Shown: one piece after another, positions 32,474-41,479 of the stretch
Layout of the letters: every line of letters starts with the position of its first letter
Position numbering within the stretch: the stretch's first letter is position 1
Assembly (NCBI RefSeq): GCF_000740895.1
Contig: NC_025263.1
Span: 1,798,001-1,862,000 of the forward strand
Reading direction: 5' to 3'
Length of the DNA: 64,000 nt
Source of the DNA: Theileria orientalis strain Shintoku
Taxonomy: Eukaryota > Apicomplexa > Aconoidasida > Piroplasmida > Theileriidae
Notes under the pieces: model-generated
Seen by the model: only the letters and a program-made list of their open reading frames with translations
The model's database searches: none
What the model was told of the DNA's origin: nothing
Program-made: the position numbers and the translations under genes

Positions 32474-32971
32474 ATATCGACCTCTCCTAGCCAGGCATTA
32501 AAATAAAAAAAAATTTTACATTCTGCCTGGCCATTTATACAGGACTAACTCATATAGCACGGATTTAGCTTTCAAATCCCAAAACAAACAAAGTGGAATC
32601 CACCTGTTTCGGATGGGGATGCATATGGGCTCAGTTTTAAATTGTTATCAGTATAAATGGTATACACAATTTTCACGAGCCTACAAATTATAAGAACCTA
32701 AAAAATATTTTAGCTTTTCAATTTGAGTTGGCCAAATCTTTTATTTAATTGCATTCATTTTTTCCGTTTCCGCCTTTTGATCTTCCAGTCCCGTAATCCC
32801 GGATTCCGTAAACAGATAGTCGCTTTAATTCGCCTCCTCGCTTTAAAATACACCCAGCTGCCTACAATGGGTTTCCCCTTTCCATATGTGTATTTTAGTC
32901 GTTATTTGCTCCCTTTGGTCCTCCGACTGTCCAAATGTACTTAGTACGTAAATTTTTACCATAAAAACAGA
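32474..32971. other. Spacer at the edge of the SVSP block
   Basis: No gene. A perfect 8-bp inverted repeat GCCAGGCA/TGCCTGGC (32490-32497 and 32524-32531) with an A-rich loop lies about 17-58 bp 5' of the 1957-aa start. Confidence 0.5.
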
Positions 32972-35900
32972 TTAAAACGAATCCAGATTTAAATCCTTCA
33001 TCAAATCGTCCATTATAGAGTTGACTTTCACCTCGACGCTCTCATCCTCGGCGTCGAGGGGCCCAGTCCTTCCAGTCCCGGCGGCGCGGCCGCTCAAGCT
33101 AACATTGAGATCCGAGTTGTCTTTAAATCTGTTTGGCGTCGTGTTAGTGCTGTATTTTTCATCGCTCAGCCTGCTAGGGGTGCTCGCGCCGATCCTGCTG
33201 TCCGCCATAAGGTCCGCCATCACGGAATCCACGACTGAGCTGTACAAACTGGCCCTGTTGGGGGTCTGCGGAGTGCTTCTGACCTCAGGCACCTCATCAC
33301 TTCCCAGGTCGATCTGGGCCCTGCTTGGACTTGAGGGCCTGGACCCCAACTTGACCAGGGTAGCGCCCCTGTTTGGACTTCTCTGGCTAGGACTGCAGCC
33401 CTTGATAGGGTTAGTGCCCGTTGAATCGTTTGCAATCATGTACTTGTTCGCTGTATTGAACTTAATCGTCCTCGTGTATATGTAGTTGTTGTTAAAGTTG
33501 TTGTCCAACTGCAGTTTCTTAACCCTGAGATTTGTGTACTTTTTCATATTGCCTGAGGAGAACGTCTTTTTGTAGCGATGCATCGAGTTAACCACGTGCT
33601 CCAGCTCATAGTCTTTATTGGGGGCGTTGACGGCGTCAGTGTGGTCACCAGACTCAGATAACACGTTGCCGTCGACGGGACTAACGCCATACCCACTACG
33701 GGGGGTGGTAGTACCATGGCCACTGGGACTAACGCCATACATATTACCGCCGTTGTCGGCGTTGTTGGTCATCGCAGTCCCCTCAAAAACACTACTCGCA
33801 CTCGCTTCCTCGTAACCAGCTCGGGCATTGTCAGTTACAGTCGCTGGCGCCTGCCTGGTGCTTACTTTGGCGGCCTCGGCCGCGGCATCCTCATTAACGG
33901 CAACCACGAGCCTTCCACTTCTGCCGTCGTTTGCAGCACTCAAAGTCGCCTCAGATGCACCTAGCAACCCACTAGTGTTACTGGCATCGGCCCTGACACT
34001 CGACCTGGTGGGACTACTAAACTCACTGCTGACGCGGCTGTTGGCGTTGACTGGCTTGAAGTTTTCATAGTTCATACCCAAGTTTTGTCCATCATCCTGC
34101 GACATTTGACTGTTAATTTTCCGATTAAAAAACCTAGTCAGGTACTTAACTTTTTTTTTTCTTTTCGTCTCCTCATGAATTACTAACTTTCCCGAGGGCG
34201 ACTTGCCCAGGGGACTGGTGCTGTCATTGCTAACAGCTTGGGAATTGTAGCTATCAATGTCAAAATAGCTTTGGTGATTGTTTTTAAAATTTCCCGAGGA
34301 ATTTTTTGGGTCAGATCCTTTCTCAAAGCCACCTACTCCCAACTTGCGACTAATGGCCGATAATGAGTTCGCCCGGCCATCAACACCCTTGTAGCCATCT
34401 CCACCAACATTGACATAGTCTTCCAAGGAGTTGGCTCCCTCTAAGTAGGGATTGTTATTGGGACTGCCGGGGCCTAAAAAATCATGTACTCCTGGCCTAT
34501 CGCCACCATAAAACGTGGTAGCCCCCGGAAGCGCGGCAGCACTAGTCGCGTCAACATTTCTTACAGGGCTCTGTACCGGGCTACGGCTGAAGCCAAGGGA
34601 GCTATTAAAGGCGCTTCCCCTTCCTCCTGCGCTGACTGGGCTGTAGCCAGAGGAGTTTCCCATGTTGCCGGCGTAACCTGGACTCGACGCTCCACTCACT
34701 CTGTTGAATCCTGATATTATATCCTCTTCCTCCATTATCACCCTATCATGGGTATCCAGCGCTTCATCCCTGTTCGTAACTGACAAGAACTCAGTCGGTA
34801 TTGACAACCTCGTGACAAATTCCCCCTCGTCAACAGTCTGCAGCTTATTTCCTACAAGGCCGTCCAAGTTAATGGGCTCCAGGGGCATCGTGGTTGGTCC
34901 TCCAACTAGACCTGTTCCTGGCGCTGTAGCATCGTCGAGCCGATTAGTAGTGTTACACAGGCCACAGTCCTGCAAGCCGTGGGCGTTGCATTGTTTACTG
35001 CTCTCATACATACCATTGCTGAACAGGTGGCTGTGGTCCGTCAAGTTAGAGCCACTGCCAAACAAGTCAAGGTTATCCAGGAGGTTATTTTCTATGAAAA
35101 AGTCCAGCAGCTTGTTAAACTCGCGATTGTACTTCAGCAACTTGTTTTTCACGAGGTTGTAGACGTCCTGGTACACGAGCAGATTCAGGTCATTGTTTTG
35201 CCTAAGCAGGCAGTACAGGGATCGTTCGTTGTGGTTCACCAGCACGTAGTTCTGCAGGAAGAGATACAACTCGGAGCAATTCAGCCTACTGGCGCCTCCG
35301 ATCCTGACGCTGGACGCCAGTCTGTGCCCCAAGAGGTCGAATCCGCAAACTCCGCAGCCCATGTGGCAAGCGTGGTGGTGACTGCAGTTGCAGGCAGTGT
35401 GGTCACAGGCACTGCTGCAATTGCATAAGTGGGCGCAACTCGCGTGGCCGCCGTTTTGGAGACAACATGTGAACAGGCCGCAGTGGTTAAACTCGTTAAT
35501 CGACTCTTCTCGTAGGAAGCTAAAGGGGTCAACTGCCTTCTTGCCGACCCTCAGCCTGCCCTTCATCCTGTTCTTGGTGTTCAGCCTTTCCAATAAACTC
35601 CTACTCTTGTGACTCAGACTCTTGACTATCTTGCTGCCCGTCAACTTCTTAACTATGCAGCTGAAATTATCGTTGTCCAGGTAGTTATTGTAGTACGAGC
35701 ACGAGCCGAGCTGCCTTTTACACAGCAACTCCACCTTCAAGACTCTGCCCCAAGGGTCCAAGTGGTACGCCTCGATCCTCATCTCCTTAACGTCGGGGTA
35801 ACTGTTAACAGCGTTGCTCAAGTGGCATCCGTGGCAGTTAAGGTTGCCTTTACGGGCGTCTGGGTTACTACTGGTATTATTAGCATCATAGCTAGCCAGG

Positions 35901-37135
35901 GTGCTAGAGTTGTTAATGGTACTCCCCAAGGTACCACAACCCTCACTTTTTAAGCCACAGTTCTCGTTGGAAACTAGGTTGTAGTAACTGTTATTGCTAC
36001 TGCTATACATGGAAAATAAGAAAACAATTTTATTGTACAGGAGCTGCGACAGGAAGCTCGTCTTGTTGAAAGAGTAGAAAATGTAAAACCCAAAGTGCAC
36101 AGCCATGGCAAACAGCATGATAAAAACATAAATGCACAACAGCTTCATCTTTATAATGAAACGGTTCCTCTTCAAATTTTGAAACTTGCTCAAATAGGTG
36201 TTAAACTGAGGCTGATTCTTCAGGGATAACACGCCGTTGTTCAACAGAGTAAATATAAGAATGAACAGGGTTATCATAATGATGCAAAAGGTGATAAGGC
36301 TCTGAACGTTGGGGAAGAAGTAAATCTCCATAGACTTGCCATTGTTCCTACTGCTGTAGCGCCCAGTGCCGAACCCCTTGCTCGTCCTGCCGGCGTTCTT
36401 CTTCCCGTACTTGCCGGAGTACCGGGAGCTCCGGAACCTCTTGTGAGACTTGATACGATCCAGTATAGTCAAGTAGTCAGGCTCCAGAAGGAGAGAGAAC
36501 CTCCACCTGGAGCTGTAGGCGAAGATGGCAATGATAAAAAGAATGTACGACACCGAGTACAGCTGCACGGTGAAAAATATGGCGCAGCAAAAGACCAAGG
36601 AGCCAGTTAAGAAGGCCATTAGCTCCGTGGACCTCAGCATGTGCACCTCGAAGGTGAAGTTGGACACGCAGCTGTACTTGCCTATCAACTTAAGGTCCAG
36701 AACAAGCCAGCTGACCAAGTGCACGTTGAGAGCAACCAGTAGCATCAACACCAACACCCTCCCAACCTTGTCATTGGTGTTTTTAACGCGACGAGAACTG
36801 GTGTAAATAATCATCAGCAAAGTTGAAAAAAGAATCAAGACAGTGCTGCTGACCTGAGTGAAGGAGTCCTTGGAAACCCGCACATTCAACAAAGTAAGTA
36901 ACAAAAATAAGTTAAACAGAGAAAAAAGAGCATTCTTGGTTATCAAGTTTACGAGTAAGACGGAACAAACACAGCCAATCATTAGCAAGTGCACATCCCA
37001 TTGAGTAAACCCGTAGTCGGACTTCTTTACCAAACTTTCAAGCTCAAAACGCTTACTCTTAATAAACTCGTAGCGAAGCTCATTTAATCGATCCTCCTTA
37101 GAGTCAAACTGATCAATTTGATCAGAGTACATCAT
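32972..37135 (-). CDS. Large polytopic membrane protein, 1387 aa, unknown
   Basis: Single exon. The first ~355 residues contain several hydrophobic segments, at about 48-90, 93-113, 127-150, 170-215, 275-300 and 325-355, with a basic loop between the fourth and fifth groups. The remaining ~1000 residues look soluble. They hold a Cys-containing region at ~550-610, a possibly folded segment at ~610-700, and Ser/Asn/Gly-rich low-complexity sequence to the C-terminus with several SPxR and TPxR sites. The Cys/His stretch at ~573-609 is encoded by a block identical to one in the RING-PHD gene. I do not recognise the family. It is transcribed in the same direction as the SVSP genes but is not one of them. 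Confidence 0.8.
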   Translation of the reverse strand: MMYSDQIDQFDSKEDRLNELRYEFIKSKRFELESLVKKSDYGFTQWDVHLLMIGCVCSVLLVNLITKNALFSLFNLFLLLTLLNVRVSKDSFTQVSSTVLILFSTLLMIIYTSSRRVKNTNDKVGRVLVLMLLVALNVHLVSWLVLDLKLIGKYSCVSNFTFEVHMLRSTELMAFLTGSLVFCCAIFFTVQLYSVSYILFIIAIFAYSSRWRFSLLLEPDYLTILDRIKSHKRFRSSRYSGKYGKKNAGRTSKGFGTGRYSSRNNGKSMEIYFFPNVQSLITFCIIMITLFILIFTLLNNGVLSLKNQPQFNTYLSKFQNLKRNRFIIKMKLLCIYVFIMLFAMAVHFGFYIFYSFNKTSFLSQLLYNKIVFLFSMYSSSNNSYYNLVSNENCGLKSEGCGTLGSTINNSSTLASYDANNTSSNPDARKGNLNCHGCHLSNAVNSYPDVKEMRIEAYHLDPWGRVLKVELLCKRQLGSCSYYNNYLDNDNFSCIVKKLTGSKIVKSLSHKSRSLLERLNTKNRMKGRLRVGKKAVDPFSFLREESINEFNHCGLFTCCLQNGGHASCAHLCNCSSACDHTACNCSHHHACHMGCGVCGFDLLGHRLASSVRIGGASRLNCSELYLFLQNYVLVNHNERSLYCLLRQNNDLNLLVYQDVYNLVKNKLLKYNREFNKLLDFFIENNLLDNLDLFGSGSNLTDHSHLFSNGMYESSKQCNAHGLQDCGLCNTTNRLDDATAPGTGLVGGPTTMPLEPINLDGLVGNKLQTVDEGEFVTRLSIPTEFLSVTNRDEALDTHDRVIMEEEDIISGFNRVSGASSPGYAGNMGNSSGYSPVSAGGRGSAFNSSLGFSRSPVQSPVRNVDATSAAALPGATTFYGGDRPGVHDFLGPGSPNNNPYLEGANSLEDYVNVGGDGYKGVDGRANSLSAISRKLGVGGFEKGSDPKNSSGNFKNNHQSYFDIDSYNSQAVSNDSTSPLGKSPSGKLVIHEETKRKKKVKYLTRFFNRKINSQMSQDDGQNLGMNYENFKPVNANSRVSSEFSSPTRSSVRADASNTSGLLGASEATLSAANDGRSGRLVVAVNEDAAAEAAKVSTRQAPATVTDNARAGYEEASASSVFEGTAMTNNADNGGNMYGVSPSGHGTTTPRSGYGVSPVDGNVLSESGDHTDAVNAPNKDYELEHVVNSMHRYKKTFSSGNMKKYTNLRVKKLQLDNNFNNNYIYTRTIKFNTANKYMIANDSTGTNPIKGCSPSQRSPNRGATLVKLGSRPSSPSRAQIDLGSDEVPEVRSTPQTPNRASLYSSVVDSVMADLMADSRIGASTPSRLSDEKYSTNTTPNRFKDNSDLNVSLSGRAAGTGRTGPLDAEDESVEVKVNSIMDDLMKDLNLDSF
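35310..35419 (-). repeat. Shared coding block 2 (Cys/His-rich), copy in the membrane-protein gene
   Basis: These 110 bases are the exact reverse complement of 55924-56033. Both copies are read in the same frame and encode a Cys/His-rich peptide containing SHHHACHMGCGVCGFDLLGH. Flanking sequence on both sides is unrelated. Confidence 0.95.
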
Positions 37136-37699
37136 TTTAATAAAAATCTACATACACATCAACATGCGACTAAAGGGGTAGTTACTGACAATATTATAAA
37201 ATAAATTTACAAGTATCAAGTATATGTTACATTTAAAAGACTCATGTTCAAATTAAATTAGCAATAAATATTCTGTAATTTTAGAACATTTGAAGTTTAC
37301 AGAATTACTGAAGAAAAAAAATAAAAATACTTTACACATTAATTCAAGAATGAATCAAAGACAATAATTATACAACAAATAAAAAACTGATAAACTGAAA
37401 AAAATAAATAAATAATAATTTTAATAAATTTAACACTTTTTTATCCCAATAAATTCAATGTTGATATTCCATATAATTTTTATTAAAATTTAATTAATTT
37501 AGTTATTTTAATATGAATTCATGATAATTGATATTTGCTTTACGCCTCTGCCGTATTATTTGGAGCAAATGTGTCTTAATTTCATTTTGTAATTCTGAGG
37601 ATATATTGATAGGCTATCGCACCGAGAATTGATTAATTTACCTATAAAAGGTTTAGTGAGAAAGATAAAATAAAATTTATGGTCTAGATAAGAATAAGA
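37136..37699. other. Divergent promoter region, 0.56 kb
   Basis: Very AT-rich spacer between the membrane-protein gene (-) and the Rab escort gene (+). No specific element is recognisable. Confidence 0.5.
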
Positions 37700-40600
37700 A
37701 TGGAAGAATTTGAGTACGATGTGGTCATTTATGGAACGGGATTGGTAAACTGCCTAGTCGCCTCCATACTTACGAAGAATAAGTTTAAAGTGCTACACAT
37801 AGATAAGCACTCGGAGTACGGAAATAACTACAGGACGTTGTCCTTCAGGCAGCTCCTGGAGTTGAAGAATTCGGTCCCTTTGAGCCGCTCTTTGACCAAA
37901 GTGAACGGCCCCTCTACAGCGGATGGCAGTGCCACCGCAGTAAATAGGTCGATAAGCGGCAGCTCATTGTCCAGCTTGGATTCGTCAAGCAGTCTGAATT
38001 TAACAAAGAGAACGAGCACGCTTGAAACTGGCGATAGGCAGAACAGCCTCGACAGTTCAAGCGGGCCGGGCACCCTCAGCAGTCTCGATAGTATCAGCAG
38101 TATGAACAGCAGCGTAAATCCAGAAACGAACGAAGAAACGCAGCCTGAAACCCCGACCTCTAGATCGGAAAGTAGGCATTTGGTACGAAATAGCACACGT
38201 TTACAGAGTGACCGTCAAATATACTACAAGGTGGACCCGTTTGGTGATAACCAGGAGGGAGTGTTGAGCAGTCTGATGAAGCAGAGCAACTCATTTAACA
38301 TTGACCTGTGGCCGCGAATATTGTTAAACAACACGACGTTTACAGATTTTTTGGTCTACACAAACATACACAAGCAGCTTCAACTGTGTACGAACATAAA
38401 CACAAACGTGCTTTTCAGCTACGAGGCATATTTGATGACTTCGGATGCCAGGAAAGGCGCTAACGGTAGTGTTAGTGACGCCAGTAATGTCAGTAATACT
38501 GCTAGTAGTACTGATGGTAATGGTAACACTGTTACGAACCGTAATAGCCTTGAAGAAGGAGTTAAAAAGAGTGAGGGAGCCACTAAAGTCACAGCCGGTA
38601 AGGAAAATAATGGAAATGGCCATGATACTAATGCTAACACCGAAGGTGTTGAAGAACAGTTAAAGGACGATATGAGTACCAGTAGCACAAACGACGGTAT
38701 AGAACCAGGAGGTCAAACTAAATCTGATACGAAGGAAGATAAGGGTAAGGAAACGAGTGGTAGTTCAACGACAAAGAATTTTAGCGAGACCACAGGATTG
38801 TTGTTTGAACTGGTGCATGACAAGAATTCGATATTTAGAAGTAAATATTTGGATTTAAAGGAAAAGAGACTGCTTACGAGGTTCATAAATAAAAGTCTAC
38901 TTGATGCGACGGGAGTTACGTCAAGTAATAATAAAAGGAAAGGAGCCAAGGAAGGTGAAGATGAAGGGCTAGAAGAAGAAGAAGGAGAAGGAGATGAAAA
39001 GGTGGATAAGAAGGGTAAGAGGAAAGCTAAAAGGAAGAGTAAAAAGGAGGAAGACGGGACGAATGGTACCGGTAGTGGAGGGGATAGCGATGTCGCTAAG
39101 GGAGGTGGTAGTGATAGTGGTAGTGGAGGTGATTGTGGTGATAATGAGGGAGAAGAGGATGAAAGCTGGGTCGAGTATTTGAAGAAAAATAATTTGAATG
39201 AAAAGTTGATTAACATAGTAAACTGTATGAGACTGTCAGTAGTAGGAGGAACAAGTAAAAATAAATGTAAAGTAGAATTGAGTAATTATTTGAAGTCGTT
39301 TAAAGTAGGAAGCGATAAGACAGCAACAGAGAATAGAAGTTGTATAATATATTGTTTGTACGGAACAAATAACCTGATACAGCACATATGTAGACTGTCG
39401 TCACTGAATAACTGCCACTATATGCTGAGTCATGAAATAAAGGACATGGAGGTGGTGGAAAGAAGTGTGTACAGTAGAGTTGGTAGCAATGTAAGCACAG
39501 CTGGTGAGACTGGTAAGAAGGAAGCCACTAATGAGGATGTTGGTAGTAGTGGTAGTAGTAGTGGTAATAAGGGTAACGAAGGAACTGCTAATGGTGGCAG
39601 TAATAACAGGAAGATACTATTGCACCTGGATGATTATGACATATACACAAACTATGTGATAACAGAGTACGCAGTGTCGACCACAGCAACAATAAACAGA
39701 GTCTATGGAACTGAAGATTATACCACAGAAGAAGGTAGTGTAGAAGGTACCACAGAGGGCACAGAAGAGGATTCTCAAGAAGGTACCAGTGAAGGTATTT
39801 CAAAAGGTATTGCAAAAGGTAGTGTACAAGGTAATGCAAAAGGCATTGAAGAAGGTAATGCAAAAGGTAGTGTACAAGGTAATGCAAAAGGCAGTGTACA
39901 AGGTAATGCAAAAGGCATTGAAGAAGGTAATGCAAAAGGTAGTGTACAAGGTAATGCAAAAGGCATTGAAGAAGGTAGAGTTGCTGGTGCAGAGGATAAG
40001 AAGCTGTTGGTCGTATGCATGATTAGCGATAGGATGGTGCTGGATGATATAAACATGTGTATGGTAATACCAGGAACGACTAAGGAAAAAGATAGCACAA
40101 GCACGAGTGCTACAGAAGGTACGAGTGGTGGTCAGAAAAGTAATAGCGGAAGTGGTAGTGATGGTAAGGTGAGTAGTGGGACTGGTGAAGATTGGACAGT
40201 GATATTGCAGACGTGCAAGGACTCGCAGTCGTCACCAGAAGGAATGTACGTAGTCTACTTCATGAGTTTAGCAAGCGCAAGCGCAAGTAGTACTGGAACT
40301 GAATACAGTCACGGTAGACAAGAAGAAAAGGAGAGTGTTGGAAACGACGGAGCTTTAGAAGAAGGTGAGAAGATGGATGATAACGTATTGAGAATGGTAA
40401 ACATGTACAAGGCACTGGTGGGTGATTTGAGTCACATGTTGTTTGTGTCATACGGATACTATGACACAGGATATGAAATAGAGGTGATAGCGTATGGCGG
40501 TAAGGGTGATGGCAGTAAGGGTGGTAATGGTAATGCCACTAGTGAGGCTGGAAGAACAACGGACGAAGGCAATAATAGCAGTAATAGTAGCGCAACTCAA

Positions 40601-41008
40601 AGCAATAAGGATGGCTCTAAGGATAGTAGCAGAAGCACGGAAAGTAATAGCAGTGCAAATGGGACGGTCAGGGAAGAGGAGGCGCAAAGAGTAAATCAAG
40701 TGACAGTGTACAAAAACAAATATAAAAACGACAGCATGCTGGTGTTCATGAATGAGCTGAAAATATCGGAAAAAGTAGCAGAGTTGGTGATGAAGCTTAA
40801 CAAAGAGAAGAGAGCTGATAAAAGTGTGGAAGATGAAGGTGGAAGTGGAGATGGAAGTGGAAGTGGTAAGGTTGGTGGGAAGTTTAGTGGGAAGAAAGAA
40901 GAAGAAGTGGACTTTGAAAAGTACCTGAAGTGCATAGTGCCAGAAGACGAAGAACAGGTGGACCTAAACTGCGACTTCTTCATGGATTTCGTCAATAAAC
41001 TGTTCTAA
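37700..41008 (+). CDS. Rab escort protein / Rab GDI family (REP-like), 1102 aa
   Basis: The product should present newly made Rab GTPases to geranylgeranyl transferase II in the cytosol, or act as a GDI. The N-terminus shows the GDI/REP dinucleotide-fold signature (DVVIYGTGLVNCLVAS, then VLHIDKHSEYGNNYRTLSF). Later conserved pieces are FNIDLWPRILLNN with the following KQLQL segment, RLLTRFINKSL-like sequence, and CLYGTNNLIQHICRLSSLN with CHYMLSHEI. The HIDKHSEYG variant and large size fit REP better than the ~450-residue GDI. More than half the length is simple-sequence insert (Ser/Asn/Gly, Lys/Glu, and a Gly-Asn-Ala-Lys repeat), so the core is close to normal size. It has no introns. Shared coding block 1 lies at residues ~443-478. 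Confidence 0.85.
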   Translation: MEEFEYDVVIYGTGLVNCLVASILTKNKFKVLHIDKHSEYGNNYRTLSFRQLLELKNSVPLSRSLTKVNGPSTADGSATAVNRSISGSSLSSLDSSSSLNLTKRTSTLETGDRQNSLDSSSGPGTLSSLDSISSMNSSVNPETNEETQPETPTSRSESRHLVRNSTRLQSDRQIYYKVDPFGDNQEGVLSSLMKQSNSFNIDLWPRILLNNTTFTDFLVYTNIHKQLQLCTNINTNVLFSYEAYLMTSDARKGANGSVSDASNVSNTASSTDGNGNTVTNRNSLEEGVKKSEGATKVTAGKENNGNGHDTNANTEGVEEQLKDDMSTSSTNDGIEPGGQTKSDTKEDKGKETSGSSTTKNFSETTGLLFELVHDKNSIFRSKYLDLKEKRLLTRFINKSLLDATGVTSSNNKRKGAKEGEDEGLEEEEGEGDEKVDKKGKRKAKRKSKKEEDGTNGTGSGGDSDVAKGGGSDSGSGGDCGDNEGEEDESWVEYLKKNNLNEKLINIVNCMRLSVVGGTSKNKCKVELSNYLKSFKVGSDKTATENRSCIIYCLYGTNNLIQHICRLSSLNNCHYMLSHEIKDMEVVERSVYSRVGSNVSTAGETGKKEATNEDVGSSGSSSGNKGNEGTANGGSNNRKILLHLDDYDIYTNYVITEYAVSTTATINRVYGTEDYTTEEGSVEGTTEGTEEDSQEGTSEGISKGIAKGSVQGNAKGIEEGNAKGSVQGNAKGSVQGNAKGIEEGNAKGSVQGNAKGIEEGRVAGAEDKKLLVVCMISDRMVLDDINMCMVIPGTTKEKDSTSTSATEGTSGGQKSNSGSGSDGKVSSGTGEDWTVILQTCKDSQSSPEGMYVVYFMSLASASASSTGTEYSHGRQEEKESVGNDGALEEGEKMDDNVLRMVNMYKALVGDLSHMLFVSYGYYDTGYEIEVIAYGGKGDGSKGGNGNATSEAGRTTDEGNNSSNSSATQSNKDGSKDSSRSTESNSSANGTVREEEAQRVNQVTVYKNKYKNDSMLVFMNELKISEKVAELVMKLNKEKRADKSVEDEGGSGDGSGSGKVGGKFSGKKEEEVDFEKYLKCIVPEDEEQVDLNCDFFMDFVNKLF
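39026..39131 (+). repeat. Shared coding block 1, copy in the REP gene
   Basis: All 106 bases are identical to 55444-55549 in the RING-PHD gene, in the same frame (basic KRKSKKEEDG followed by Gly/Ser-rich GGDSDVAKGGG). The two hosts are otherwise unrelated. The palindrome TAGCGATGTCGCTA is at 39085-39098. Confidence 0.95.
39772..39975 (+). repeat. In-frame repeat coding GNAKGSVQ / GNAKGIEE
   Basis: Units of 12-15 bp are arranged in larger alternating blocks (KGSVQGNAKG and KGIEEGNAKG) within the REP gene. The copies are nearly identical at DNA level, implying recent expansion. Confidence 0.9.
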
Positions 41009-41479
41009 TTTTTAATTTAAAAAAAATATTACACAATAAGTAGAGTACATAAAACACTTGAGTAGTGAATGGTACACACATATAAAAACAGTTAGACAAA
41101 GTATATGAAATAGAAAAGAATAATATGAAATTGAAAAGGGATGATAAATGTAAGTGTAAGAGTAAAAATGGAAATAAATAAATGATTAAAAGTAAGTGGA
41201 CACACAACTGATGATACACATTAAAATGAGGTAAAAAAGAAATAAAAATAAAATATAAAAAAAGATTCCGAATAAATAAATAAAATAAAAGTAATAAATT
41301 TAATAATAAAATGAAAATTGAAATAGAAAGAAGAATGAAAGTAAGTATTAAAGATGATTCATATAAAAATATAATGGGGGCAAGAATCTTAACAAAGTTA
41401 AAAAGAAAAAAAAGAAAGGTAACAGTTATGGTATATATTCATAATGTAAGTAGCCGAAAGAATAATAAAAGCGAACAAA
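41009..41479 (+). other. Purine-rich AT spacer upstream of TAF5
   Basis: No gene. The plus strand is strongly A/G biased with many AAATAAATAA runs. Short ATG frames followed by GTAAGT-like sites occur (41310-41340, 41371-41416) and could be unspliced alternative 5' exons, but none is needed. Confidence 0.4.
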
